From the NCBI GenBank assembly GCA_900555735.1, contig USMI01000001.1, forward strand, positions 1-64,000: DNA of 64,000 nucleotides. The letters run 5' to 3'. Under the pieces are notes generated by a model. That model saw only the letters and a program-made list of their open reading frames with translations. It searched no databases and was not told the origin of the DNA. The position numbers and the translations under genes are program-made. Origin of the DNA: an uncultured Eubacteriales bacterium. GTDB taxonomy: Bacteria; Bacillota; Clostridia; Oscillospirales; Oscillospiraceae. Numbering within the stretch: the stretch's first letter is position 1; every line of letters starts with the position of its first letter. Positions 33,533-42,168 of the stretch are shown here, piece after piece.

Positions 33533-33562
33533 TTGAAATCACGCCGCGCAAAATGGTAAAAT
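33533..33562 (+). promoter_or_regulatory. Promoter of MoeA-like gene
   Basis: TTGAAA (33533-33538), 18-nt spacer, TAAAAT (33557-33562). Direct repeats ACAAT at about 33513 and 33524 lie upstream and may be regulator sites. Confidence 0.6.
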
Positions 33563-33601
33563 AGGCCAGATTCCAATGTGTGCCGTCAGGAGGGATACAT
33601 C

Positions 33602-33655
33602 ATGAAGCTGATCCGGACGCAGGACGCCGTGGGCCATGTACTGTGCCATGTATGA
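33602..33655 (+). pseudogene. Detached N-terminal codons of the MoeA-like gene (frameshift)
   Basis: GGAGG precedes ATG at 33602, and the frame encodes MKLIRTQDAVGHVLCHV before a TGA at 33653-33655. This is the expected start of MoeA-like molybdopterin proteins (MKLIRTEDAVGHVLCHD...). The rest of the gene continues in another frame from the overlapping ATG at 33652. One inserted base in CATGTATGACC would restore a single frame. Confidence 0.75.
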
Positions 33656-34620
33656 CCCAGATCATCAAGGACAAGTACAAGGACGCCCGCTTCCGCAAGG
33701 GCCATGTGGTCACGGAGGAGGATATCCCCGTGCTGCTGAGCATGGGCAAGGAGCACCTCTACGTCTGGGAGATGACCCCCGGCATGGTGCATGAGAACGA
33801 CGCGGCGGAGCGCCTGCTGGCCCTGTGCGGGCAGGAGAACATGACCCGCAGCGCGGTAAAAGAGGGCAAGATCGAGCTGAAGGCCGCCTGTGACGGCGTG
33901 TTTCTGGTGGACTCCCGGCGGCTGATCGCGGTAAACGGTCAGGACGAGGTGATGATCGCCACCCGGAAGGGCGGCACCGCCGTCCGCAAGGGCGACAAGC
34001 TGGCGGGCATGCGGGTGATCCCCCTCATTATTGAAGAGGGAAAGCTGCAAAAGGCCGAGCGTGCCGCAGGCACGGAGCCGCTGCTGACGCTGCGGCCCTA
34101 TGTACGGAAAACCGCATGTATCGTCGCCACCGGCGGCGAGGTGAAGTCCGGTCTCATCAAGGACACCTTTACCCCCGTGGTGGTGGACAAGCTGAAGTCC
34201 TATGGCATTGAGACGCTTGAGGTGGTTTACTCCGGCGACGGCGTGGAGAACGTCCGTGACGCGGTGCTGGCCATGCGGGAGAAGCAGCCCGACATGATCC
34301 TGTGTACCGGCGGCATGAGCGTTGATCCCGACGACAACACCCCCGGCGGCATCAAGGCGGCAGGTGCCAATATCGTGGCCTACGGCGCGCCGGTGCTGCC
34401 CGGTGCCATGTTCCTGCTGGGCTATTTTGACGACGGTATGCCCGTGATGGGCCTGCCCGACTGCGTCATGTACGCGGGCGCTACGGTGTTTGACCTGCTG
34501 CTGCCCCGTGTGGCGGCGGACGTCCCCGTCACCCGCGCTGACATCGCCGCCCTGGGCGAGGGCGGGCTGTGCCTTGGCTGCGGCGAGTGCCGCTATCCCA
34601 TCTGCCCCTTCGGCAAATAA
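33652..34620 (+). CDS. MoeA-like molybdopterin-binding protein, N-terminus frameshifted off
   Basis: 322 residues in the main frame, starting MTQIIKDKYKDARFRKGHVV. MoeA-type N-terminal region (GHVVTEEDIPVLLSMGKEHLYVWE) and a MoCF-binding domain (GGEVKSGLIKDTF, DMILCTGGMSVDPDDNTPGGI), then a Cys-rich end GLCLGCGECRYPICPFGK. It would insert molybdenum or bind molybdopterin. The first 17 codons are in another frame (33602-33655); the ATG at 33652 overlaps their stop (ATGA), so re-initiation could still yield a product lacking about 17 residues. Whether this is decay, a sequencing error or real coupling is open. Confidence 0.78.
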   Translation: MTQIIKDKYKDARFRKGHVVTEEDIPVLLSMGKEHLYVWEMTPGMVHENDAAERLLALCGQENMTRSAVKEGKIELKAACDGVFLVDSRRLIAVNGQDEVMIATRKGGTAVRKGDKLAGMRVIPLIIEEGKLQKAERAAGTEPLLTLRPYVRKTACIVATGGEVKSGLIKDTFTPVVVDKLKSYGIETLEVVYSGDGVENVRDAVLAMREKQPDMILCTGGMSVDPDDNTPGGIKAAGANIVAYGAPVLPGAMFLLGYFDDGMPVMGLPDCVMYAGATVFDLLLPRVAADVPVTRADIAALGEGGLCLGCGECRYPICPFGK

Positions 34621-34625
34621 AAGCG

Positions 34626-34652
34626 TCATACGCCCGATGGGCGTATGATTTT
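34626..34652 (+). terminator. Hairpin after MoeA-like gene
   Basis: TCATACGCCC-gat-GGGCGTATGA followed by TTTT. Confidence 0.6.
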
Positions 34653-34694
34653 GAAAGCCGTTATCCTTGCAAAAGAATTGCGATCAGATAAAAA

Positions 34695-34732
34695 TACCAT
34701 CGAATGACAAGGGCCCTTGTTAATCGATGGTA
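34695..34732 (+). other. Long composite hairpin in modA leader
   Basis: Outer stem TACCATCGA / TCGATGGTA and inner palindrome ACAAGGGCCCTTGT with only a short internal mismatch; it ends 24 nt before the modA start and just before its ribosome site. Could be an operator or an mRNA structure. Confidence 0.5.
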
Positions 34733-34755
34733 AAACCAACCAAGAAAGGAAAAAC

Positions 34756-35612
34756 ATGATGAAAAAGTTTATCTCCCTGCTGCTGGCGCTGGTCATGGCG
34801 CTGAGCCTGATGGCCGACGCCAACAATGACGCCAACAATGACGCCAACAACGACGATCAGCCCCCGCCGAGACCGTGGAGCTGACGGTGTTTGCCGCCGT
34901 CTCCCTGACCGAATCCCTGACCGCCATCGGCGAAAAGTACATGGCTGAGAACGAGAACGTGAAGATCAACTTCAACTTCGATTCCTCCGGCAAGCTGTAC
35001 ACCCAGATCAAGGAAGGCGCTTCCTGCGACCTGTTCATTTCCGCCGCTCCCAAGCAGATGAACCAGCTGGACGGCACCCTGAAGGATGACGCCGACAAGA
35101 ACCCCGACGGTCTGGACATGCTGGTAGAGGGCAGCCGTCTGGACCTGCTGGAGAACAAGGTAGTTCTGGCCGTGGCCGAGGGCAGCGACAAGGGCATCGA
35201 CAGCTTTGATAAGCTGGCCGAGCTGCTGAAGGCCGGCAGCGTGACGTTGGCCATCGGCAACGAGGACGTGCCCGTGGGTCAGTACACCAAGAAGATCTTT
35301 GCTTACTACGAGATCGATGAGGCCGCCATTGCCGCCAACCTGACCTATGGCTCCAACGTGAAGGAAGTCACCACCGCCGTGTCTGAGGGCACCGTGGACT
35401 GCGGCATCATCTATGCCTCCGACGCTTACTCCGCCAGTCTGACCGTGGCCGCCGAGGCCACCGCCGATATGTGCGGTCAGGTCATCTATCCCGCCGCCGT
35501 GCTGAACACCTCCGCCCAGCAGGATGCTGCCGCCGCGTTCCTGGCCTATCTCCAGAGCGCTGACGCTTCCGCCGAGTTCGAGAAGGTGCTGTTCACCCCG
35601 CTGAGCAAGTAG
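34756..35612 (+). pseudogene. modA: Molybdate/tungstate-type ABC substrate-binding protein (modA), frameshifted
   Basis: The signal-peptide frame starts at 34756 (MMKKFISLLLALVMALSLMA) behind AAAGGA and ends at a TGA at about 34883. The mature ModA frame (ELTVFAAVSLTESLTAIGEKY ... FDSSGKLYTQIKEGASCDLFISAAPKQMNQL) is two bases off. The shift lies near a C5 run at about 34861-34865. The lipobox Cys is missing, and three 12-bp copies encode DANN repeats where the linker would be. The mature part is intact and full length (about 245 residues). Without a signal peptide, the product would not be exported. Adjacent to the MoeA-like gene; no intact modB or modC follows. Confidence 0.78.
34815..34855 (+). 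repeat. 12-bp tandem repeat in modA linker
   Basis: Three copies of GACGCCAACAAT/C encoding Asp-Ala-Asn-Asn, at the place of the lost lipobox Cys and linker. Confidence 0.7.
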
Positions 35613-35614
35613 CC

Positions 35615-35827
35615 ATCCCCGACAGCGCCATCACTCTGGGGGACGGCCCGTACACCGCCCGCGTTTTCCGGGTCATTCAGGATCTGGAGACCTCGGTGGT
35701 GCTGCTCCAGCCGGAGCACGCACCGGACGCGGTGATGATCCGCGCCGCCGCTGCGGATATCGGAGCGGTCGCACCGGGAGAAACGATCGCTTTCCGCCTT
35801 CAGGCAGAGAAATGCCTGTGCTACTGA
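35615..35827 (+). pseudogene. C-terminal remnant of an ABC ATPase, probably modC
   Basis: An open frame of 70 codons starting IPDSAITLGDGPYTARVF and ending FRLQAEKCLCY, with no start codon or ribosome site, directly after the modA stop. It resembles the C-terminal regulatory (TOBE-like) part of molybdate/sulfate-type importer ATPases. The permease gene and the ATPase core are missing, so a deletion has joined the end of modA to the end of modC. Family call is by pattern only. Confidence 0.5.
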
Positions 35828-35840
35828 CAGAATAATACCG

Positions 35841-35875
35841 CGCCGCCGCAGGAATTTCCTGCGGCGGCGTTTTTT
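35841..35875 (+). terminator. Terminator of the mod remnant
   Basis: CGCCGCCGCAGG / CCTGCGGCGGCG stem with T6, kept from the original operon. Confidence 0.85.
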
Positions 35876-35944
35876 CCTCGTGGACGTTTTTTGTTGGATT
35901 TCCTTCCTTTTTGTTCCAATTTTCTGGCAAAATAGCCCTTTAGA

Positions 35945-35992
35945 CTGATAAAGAAAAATGATAAAACAACGAAAATTGATAAAACTGATGAA
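35945..35992. repeat. Short direct repeats upstream of MFS promoter
   Basis: TGATAAA occurs at about 35945, 35959 and 35977, and TGATGAA at about 35986, in an AT-rich stretch just upstream of the -35; possible regulator sites. Confidence 0.35.
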
Positions 35993-36000
35993 CAATACTC

Positions 36001-36029
36001 TTGCTTATTTGGTAAGAATCAGCTATAAT
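36001..36029 (+). promoter_or_regulatory. Promoter of MFS gene
   Basis: TTGCTT (36001-36006), 17-nt spacer, TATAAT (36024-36029). Confidence 0.72.
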
Positions 36030-36105
36030 GGCTAACGACAATACTATTTTGCCTGTGAAAAAGAGAGAGACAGCGGCAGGGTCGCTGTGGTTATGAGTTA
36101 AAATC

Positions 36106-37362
36106 GTGGAAGCAAAGAAAAATGTACGTTCCCTGTGGACAAGGGACTTTACGATCATTACGCTGGGCAGCGTTGTTTCCATGCTGGGCAACAGCATGTC
36201 GGGCTTCGCGCTGAGCCTGCTGGTGCTGGATTATACCCAGTCCAGCATGCTGTACGCCATCTATATCGCCACCTTTACGGTGCCGCAGATCGTGATGCCC
36301 ATTTTCTCCGGCGCGATTCTGGATCGCTTTTCCCGAAAGAAAACGATCTATACGCTGGACTTCATTTCATCGGGGATCTACCTCGGCGCGGCATGGATTC
36401 TCAGCCGCGGATGGTTCAGCTTTCCGGTGCTGGCGGTGGGATGCTTCGTTATCGGCTCCATCAACAGCATATACATGGTAGCATACGACAGCTTTTATCC
36501 GCTGCTCATCACCGAGGGAAACTACTCCAAGGCCTACTCCATCGCCAGCGTACTGGAAACGCTGTCGGCTGTAATGGTCCCGGTGGCTACATTCATTTAT
36601 AATAAGGCGGGCATCGCGCCGCTGCTGGCAGGCAATGCCCTGTGCTTCCTGATCGCGGCCATCGCGGAGACCCGGATCCGGGCGGAAGAGAAATATATCG
36701 AGCAGCAGAAGCAGAATCTGACCGCGCAGCAAAGCTCCGGACGGCGGCTGCTGCTGGATATCAAAGAGGGCTTTCTGTACCTGTCCGGCGAAAAAGGCCT
36801 GCTGGCGGTGGCGGCGTATTTTACGTTCAGCTGTCTGGCCGGCGGCGCGTCGCAGGTCATCACGCTGCCCTACTTCAAGGGCACGTTTGAAAACGGCGAG
36901 TATGTCTACATGCTGGTGTGGGGCATGGCGCTGGTAGGCCGCGCAATGGGCGGTCTGCTCCACTATAAGGTGCAGCTCCCCACAAAACACAAATACGCCA
37001 TCGCGCTGGCCGTATACATTATCATATCTTTGTCAGAGGGCTTTTACCTCTATACGGCGATCCCGGTCATGGCGATCCTGTGCTTCCTTAACGGCGTACT
37101 GGGCGTGACCAGCTATACGATCCGCATTTCCGCCACGCAGAGCTATGTGCCGGACGAGAAAAAGGGACGCTTCAACGGTGCGTTCAATATGCTGAACACC
37201 GTGGGAAGCCTTACCGGCCAGCTGGCGGCGGGCGCACTGACGGCAGTGCTGCTGCCGCGCACGGTGCTGACCGGCTTCATGATGGTAGCAGTTATCGCGG
37301 CGGTGGTATTCATCGGCGGAAACCGCACGGCGGTCAGCGCCATTTACAACCGCCAGCAATAG
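36106..37362 (+). CDS. MFS efflux transporter (macrolide-efflux-like)
   Basis: 418 residues, twelve predicted membrane helices. FTIITLGSVVSMLGNSMSGFALSLLVLDYTQSS and the loop 2-3 motif GAILDRFSRKKTIY are typical of MefA-like MFS_3 exporters. The start appears to be GTG at 36106; no Shine-Dalgarno is visible and no better in-frame start lies nearby. Base composition is somewhat lower in GC than flanking genes, which may mean transfer. Substrate unknown. Monocistronic with own promoter. Confidence 0.85.
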   Translation: MEAKKNVRSLWTRDFTIITLGSVVSMLGNSMSGFALSLLVLDYTQSSMLYAIYIATFTVPQIVMPIFSGAILDRFSRKKTIYTLDFISSGIYLGAAWILSRGWFSFPVLAVGCFVIGSINSIYMVAYDSFYPLLITEGNYSKAYSIASVLETLSAVMVPVATFIYNKAGIAPLLAGNALCFLIAAIAETRIRAEEKYIEQQKQNLTAQQSSGRRLLLDIKEGFLYLSGEKGLLAVAAYFTFSCLAGGASQVITLPYFKGTFENGEYVYMLVWGMALVGRAMGGLLHYKVQLPTKHKYAIALAVYIIISLSEGFYLYTAIPVMAILCFLNGVLGVTSYTIRISATQSYVPDEKKGRFNGAFNMLNTVGSLTGQLAAGALTAVLLPRTVLTGFMMVAVIAAVVFIGGNRTAVSAIYNRQQ

Positions 37363-37378
37363 CAACTATGGCAAACCG

Positions 37379-37400
37379 GCAGCCTGACCGCACAGGCTGC
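37379..37400 (+). other. Small hairpin before pepF
   Basis: GCAGCCTG-accgca-CAGGCTGC without T-run, between MFS and pepF. Confidence 0.4.
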
Positions 37401-37425
37401 GCAACACAACAAGGAGGAACCGACC

Positions 37426-39132
37426 ATGAAATTTTCAGAGATGCCTTATCAGCGCCCTGATCCGGAGGCAGTCAAGCAGCAGATGACCGCTTTGACCCAG
37501 CGGCTGGAGCACGCAGCGTCCTATGAGGAGGCGCGGCAGGCCTTTCTGGATCAGCAGGCAGCGTCCCGCTCCGTGGAGACGCAGGCGACGCTGGCATCCG
37601 TCCGCCACTCCATCGACACCCGCGACGCTTTCTATGACGCGGAGGAAAAGTTCTGGAACACCTTCGGGCCGGAGCTGGAGGAGTATGAGCAGGCATGGAA
37701 GGCCGCTATGCTGGCCTCCCCGTTCCGCAAGGACTTTACCGCCGAGTTCGGCGATCTGATGTTCCTGAATACCGAGATCGCCCGCAAGAGCTTCTCCCCG
37801 GAGATCATTCCAGAAATGCAGCAGGAGAACGAGCTGACGCAGGAGTATGAAAAGCTGCTGGCTTCGGCGCAGGTCCCCTTCGAGGGCAAGGTCTACACCC
37901 TGTCCCAGCTGCAGCCTATGAAAACGGATCTTGACGACGCGCGCCGTCTGGCGGCATGGAAGGCCGACGCCCAGTGGTCCATGGAGCACGCCGAGGAGCT
38001 GGACACCCTGTACGACAAGCTGGTGCACCTGCGGGACACCATGGGCAAGAAGCTGGGCTATGAGGGCTATACCACGCTGGGCTACTACCGCATGACCCGC
38101 AACTGCTACACCAAGGAGGACGTGGAGAAGTTCCGCGCCGCGGTGCAGAAATATCTGGTTCCGGTGGCCGACAAGATCTACCGCAAGCAGGCGGAGCGGC
38201 TGGGCAAGAGCTATCCCCTGAGCTTCGCGGACGCGGCGCTGGAGTTCCGTTCCGGCAACCCCCGCCCCGTTGGCGCGCCTGACGATATTCTGGCGCAGGG
38301 CATGAAGTTCTACGGCGAGCTGTCGCCGGAGACGAAGGAATTCTTCCGCACCATGCTGGACAACGAGCTGCTGGACGTGCTGAGCACCGAGGGCAAGCGG
38401 GCCGGCGGCTACTGCACCAGTCTGGGCGACTACGAGGTCCCCTTCATTTTCGCCAACTTCAACGGCACCCAGCATGACGTGGAGGTGGTGACCCACGAGG
38501 CCGGTCACGCCTTTGCCAGCTGGGTCAACCGCAAGCGCATCCCCTCCAGCTATATCTGGCCTACCATGGAGGCCTGCGAGGTACACTCCATGAGCATGGA
38601 GTTCTTTGCGTGGCCGTGGGCCGAGGGCTTCTTCGGCCCGGATACCCGCAAGTTCCTGTACAGCCATCTGGCCGGTGCGCTGACGTTCATTCCCTACGGC
38701 ACCATGGTGGATCACTTCCAGCATATCGTCTACGAGAAGCCCGACATGACACCCGCAGAGCGCAATGCCGCATGGAAAGAGCTGACCGCTGTCTATACGC
38801 CCTGGCTCAACATGAACGACAGCGACCTGCCCTTCTATACCGAGGGCCGCCGCTGGCAGCGTCAGACCCATATCTACGTCACGCCCTTCTACTACATTGA
38901 CTATTGTCTGGCGCAGACCGTGTCGCTGGAGTTCTGGGCCATGATCCAGAAGGATCCGGCCGATGCGTGGAAGCACTATATGGCCTACGCCGAGCAGGGC
39001 GGCAGCCGTACCTTCACTGAGCTGCTGCGGAACGCCGGTCTGGAAAGCCCCTTTGACGAAAACTGCCTGCGGGGCGTGTGCGCCGCGGCGGAAAAGTGGC
39101 TGGATGATTACGACATGACCGGCATCCTGTAA
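37426..39132 (+). CDS. pepF: M3-family oligoendopeptidase (PepF type)
   Basis: Zinc metallopeptidase of 568 residues that cleaves short peptides in the cytosol. Metal site HEAGH with H357, E358, H361 (EVVTHEAGHAFASW), third ligand Glu about 25 residues later in PTMEACEVHSMSMEFF. The C-terminal DLPFYTEGRRWQRQTHIYVTPFYYIDYCLAQ is typical of M3B oligoendopeptidases. AAGGAGG before ATG. The next gene overlaps its stop (TAATG). It sits just upstream of an oligopeptide importer, so it probably processes imported peptides. Confidence 0.93.
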   Translation: MKFSEMPYQRPDPEAVKQQMTALTQRLEHAASYEEARQAFLDQQAASRSVETQATLASVRHSIDTRDAFYDAEEKFWNTFGPELEEYEQAWKAAMLASPFRKDFTAEFGDLMFLNTEIARKSFSPEIIPEMQQENELTQEYEKLLASAQVPFEGKVYTLSQLQPMKTDLDDARRLAAWKADAQWSMEHAEELDTLYDKLVHLRDTMGKKLGYEGYTTLGYYRMTRNCYTKEDVEKFRAAVQKYLVPVADKIYRKQAERLGKSYPLSFADAALEFRSGNPRPVGAPDDILAQGMKFYGELSPETKEFFRTMLDNELLDVLSTEGKRAGGYCTSLGDYEVPFIFANFNGTQHDVEVVTHEAGHAFASWVNRKRIPSSYIWPTMEACEVHSMSMEFFAWPWAEGFFGPDTRKFLYSHLAGALTFIPYGTMVDHFQHIVYEKPDMTPAERNAAWKELTAVYTPWLNMNDSDLPFYTEGRRWQRQTHIYVTPFYYIDYCLAQTVSLEFWAMIQKDPADAWKHYMAYAEQGGSRTFTELLRNAGLESPFDENCLRGVCAAAEKWLDDYDMTGIL

Positions 39133-39698
39133 TGGCCGAGGAAAAAAAGCGGCGGGGACGCCGCGACCATCTCAATGACTTCTACCGCGATGTATCCGGC
39201 AACTACATCTATACCGGCGCGTGCTATGTCTGCACCGGTGGGCCGCAGGCGCGTACCGTGCTGCTGCGCCGCCTGTGGCTGATGACCGTCGTAATGGCGA
39301 TCGCGGTGGTGGCCGGAGGCTGTATCTCCGCGCCGGGTGTCGGGCGGTGCTTCTATGTGCTGCTGCCCTATGCCGCGCAGATCGGCGTCACCGGCAGCAT
39401 CGTGTGGGCCATGACACGCTGGCAGGTAAGGGAGTACCCCATGCGTGCCTATGTCTATCAGGCGACGGTGAAGGCCCTGCCGGGCCGCTGTCTGGCCGGT
39501 GCCATACTGGCCGGAGCCGGTCTGATCGCCGAAACGGTGTACCTGCTGCTCTCCGGCAGCGGCGGACGCGGCGCGGCGGCGGCAGTTTATCTGCTGCTTC
39601 AGGCATGTGTCCTTGTGCTGGCGCTGCTGGCACGCCGCAGCGTGCTGCAAAGCCAATGGCAGCCGGCGGAGGGCAGTAACGGCCTGACAACCGAATAA
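39132..39698 (+). CDS. Membrane protein of unknown function coupled to pepF
   Basis: 188 residues. A basic N-terminus (MAEEKKRRGRRDHLNDFYRD), then four predicted membrane helices between about 45 and 165. Contains YIYTGACYVCTGG with two Cys. No family recognised. It starts at the TAATG junction with pepF, so translation is coupled. The downstream gap holds the hairpin array before the oppA-like gene. Confidence 0.65.
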   Translation: MAEEKKRRGRRDHLNDFYRDVSGNYIYTGACYVCTGGPQARTVLLRRLWLMTVVMAIAVVAGGCISAPGVGRCFYVLLPYAAQIGVTGSIVWAMTRWQVREYPMRAYVYQATVKALPGRCLAGAILAGAGLIAETVYLLLSGSGGRGAAAAVYLLLQACVLVLALLARRSVLQSQWQPAEGSNGLTTE

Positions 39699-39770
39699 GG
39701 GAGACTGCCGCCTTTCCGGTACGGAACAGCGCCCTGAACCGTGCGCTTTGCCGGCAAACGACAGTCTCAT

Positions 39771-39843
39771 AAATGGGGGTACCCCCATTTCCTGCGCGCT
39801 TCGCGCGCAGGAGCATTGTGTATGCTCTGCGGGCATATGCCCG
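39771..39843. repeat. Array of four adjacent perfect inverted repeats
   Basis: In 73 bp: AAATGGGGGTACCCCCATTT (39771-39790); CCTGCGCGC-ttc... /GCGCGCAGG (39791-39811); AGCAT-tgtgt-ATGCT (39812-39826); CGGGCATATGCCCG (39830-39843). They follow without gaps and end 31 nt before the oppA-like start. None has a T-run. Confidence 0.65.
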
Positions 39844-39874
39844 TTGTTGCAAATATTAAAAAGGAGTATGATTT

Positions 39875-42142
39875 ATGAAAAAAACACTCGCGCTGATCCT
39901 GTCTCTGATCATGTGTGTCAGCCTGTTCACCGCCTGCGGTAACGGCAACAACAATGGTCAGCAGGATTCGACCACCAAGACTCTTGTGGTCGGTACGCAG
40001 AACTTCGACGGTAAGTTCTCTCCCTTCTTCTACACCAACGATTATGAAAACCAGGTCATGAGCATGGTTTTCGACGCCCTGCTGGGCACCGACCGTGAAG
40101 GCGCCGTGGTGCTGAAGGGCATCGAGGGCGACGTTCGTCCCTACAACGGCACCGACTATACATACACCGGCATTGCCGACTGTGATATCGTCGAGAACGC
40201 CGACGGCACCGTGGACTACAACATCACCATGAAAGAGGGCGTGAAGTTCTCCGACGGTACCGAGATGACCATTGACGACGTTATCTTCTCTTACTACGTC
40301 CTGCTGGACCCCACCTATGACGGTGTGTCCACTCTGTACTCCATCCCCATCGAGGGTCTGGAGGCCTACCGTTCCGGTATGGATTCCCGCATGAACCTGA
40401 TCCTGGCTGCCGGTCCTGACGGCTACACTGCCAACGACTACTTCACCGAGGATCAGTACAACACCTTCTGGGCTGCCTTCAACGCCGCTGGCGAGAAGTT
40501 CGCTCAGGAGATCGTGGATTACTGTGTGGCCGCCGGCGACGCTGCTGACGCCAACGATGTCGCTACCGCCGCTGGCGCTTGGGGCTTCGACGGTCTGGCT
40601 GCCGACGCTACCGCTGCTGACTTCTGGGCCGCCATCGTGGCTAAGTACGGCTATGACATCACCGACGACGGCATCAATGCCGAGACCGCCGGCACCAGCA
40701 TCTCCGCTCTGATCGAGGCCGAGATCGGTGACACCTTCTCCGACTACACCGTCGGCGTGCAGACCGGTGAGTCCGCCGCCAACGTCTCCGGTATCGTCAA
40801 GACCGGCGACTACTCCATGACCGTCACCCTGACCGAGGTCAGCGCCAGCGCGATCTATCAGATCCCCGTGACCGTCTGCCCCATGCACTACTACGGCGAG
40901 ACCGAGAAGTACGATTACGACAACAACAAGTTCGGCTTTGACAAGGGCGACCTGTCCCACGTCAAGTCCGTCACCTCCGCTCCTGTCGGCTCCGGCCCCT
41001 ACACCTTCGAGAGCTATTCCAACGGCGCTGTGACCCTGCAGAAGAACGCCGGCTACTGGAAGGGCGAGCCCAAGATCGACACCATCATCTGGCGCGAGAT
41101 GCAGGATGTGGATAAGATCCCCGGCGTCGTTTCCGGTACCATCGACATCACCGATCCCTCCTACTCTTCCGAGGCTGCCGAGCAGATCAAGAAGGCCAAC
41201 TCCAACGGCGAGATCTCCGGTGACGTGCTGCAGACCGATCTGGTCGCCAATCTGGGCTATGGCTACGTCGGCTTCAACGCCAACCGCGTGAAGGTCGGCA
41301 ACGGCAATGGCGGCGACGAGGCCTCCAAGGATCTGCGTAAGGCTATCGCTACCGTGATCGCTGTTTACCGTGATGTGGCTGTCGACTCCTACTATGGTGA
41401 GTTCGCCAACGTCATCAACTACCCCATCTCCGATACCTCCTGGGCCGCTCCCCGTGTCACTGATGAAGACTACAAGGTCGCCTTCTCCGTCGACGTGGAC
41501 GGCAATGACATCTACACCGAGGGCATGACCGCTGACGAGCGTTACGCCGCCGCCAAGCAGGCCGCTCTGGGCTACTTCGAGGCTGCTGGCTACACCGTCA
41601 CCGACGGCAAGATCACTGCTGCTCCTGCTGACGCTCCCATGGACGCTGAGGTCATGGTCGGCGGCAGCGGCACGGGCGACCACCCCACCTTCATGGCTCT
41701 GACCCTGGCCTCCGAGGCTCTGAAGGAGATCGGCTTCAACCTGATCGTCTCCGATATGTCCAACTTCTCCGAGATGACCAACGCCATCAACGCCGGCAAC
41801 GTGGATATGTTCGCCATGGCATGGCAGGCCACTCCCGATCCCGATATGTATCAGATCTATCACAGCAACGGTGGCTCCAACGAGAAGTCCTACTGGATCA
41901 AGGACGCTGAGCTGGACGACCTGATCATGCAGGCCCGCCAGTCCACCGATCAGACCTATCGTAAGACCCTGTATAAGGAGTGCCTGGACATCGTGGCCGA
42001 CTGGGCGGTGGAGATCCCTGTCTACCAGCGTCAGAATTGCATCATTCTGTCTTCTCAGCGCGTGGATCTGGATACCGTCACTCCCGACATCACCACCTAT
42101 TGGAGCTGGTACAACGATCTGGAGCTGCTGGACGTTAAGTAA
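39875..42142 (+). CDS. oppA: Oligopeptide ABC transporter substrate-binding lipoprotein, enlarged
   Basis: SBP_bac_5-family lipoprotein, 755 residues against about 540-600 for most relatives. Signal peptide with lipobox FTAC (LSLIMCVSLFTACGNG). Family blocks: LVVGTQNFDGKFSPFFYTNDYENQVMSM, VKFSDGTEMTIDDVIFSYY, VGSGPYTFESY, and C-terminal NVDMFAMAWQATPDPD. An extra stretch of about 140 residues, rich in Ala/Asp, lies near 165-305. Binds peptides outside the cell and hands them to OppBC. Codon choice differs visibly from neighbours (many GCT, CCT, GTC), as in strongly expressed genes. AAAGGAG before ATG. Confidence 0.87.
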   Translation: MKKTLALILSLIMCVSLFTACGNGNNNGQQDSTTKTLVVGTQNFDGKFSPFFYTNDYENQVMSMVFDALLGTDREGAVVLKGIEGDVRPYNGTDYTYTGIADCDIVENADGTVDYNITMKEGVKFSDGTEMTIDDVIFSYYVLLDPTYDGVSTLYSIPIEGLEAYRSGMDSRMNLILAAGPDGYTANDYFTEDQYNTFWAAFNAAGEKFAQEIVDYCVAAGDAADANDVATAAGAWGFDGLAADATAADFWAAIVAKYGYDITDDGINAETAGTSISALIEAEIGDTFSDYTVGVQTGESAANVSGIVKTGDYSMTVTLTEVSASAIYQIPVTVCPMHYYGETEKYDYDNNKFGFDKGDLSHVKSVTSAPVGSGPYTFESYSNGAVTLQKNAGYWKGEPKIDTIIWREMQDVDKIPGVVSGTIDITDPSYSSEAAEQIKKANSNGEISGDVLQTDLVANLGYGYVGFNANRVKVGNGNGGDEASKDLRKAIATVIAVYRDVAVDSYYGEFANVINYPISDTSWAAPRVTDEDYKVAFSVDVDGNDIYTEGMTADERYAAAKQAALGYFEAAGYTVTDGKITAAPADAPMDAEVMVGGSGTGDHPTFMALTLASEALKEIGFNLIVSDMSNFSEMTNAINAGNVDMFAMAWQATPDPDMYQIYHSNGGSNEKSYWIKDAELDDLIMQARQSTDQTYRKTLYKECLDIVADWAVEIPVYQRQNCIILSSQRVDLDTVTPDITTYWSWYNDLELLDVK

Positions 42143-42168
42143 GCTTCGGTTCTATACATCTGTTTTTT

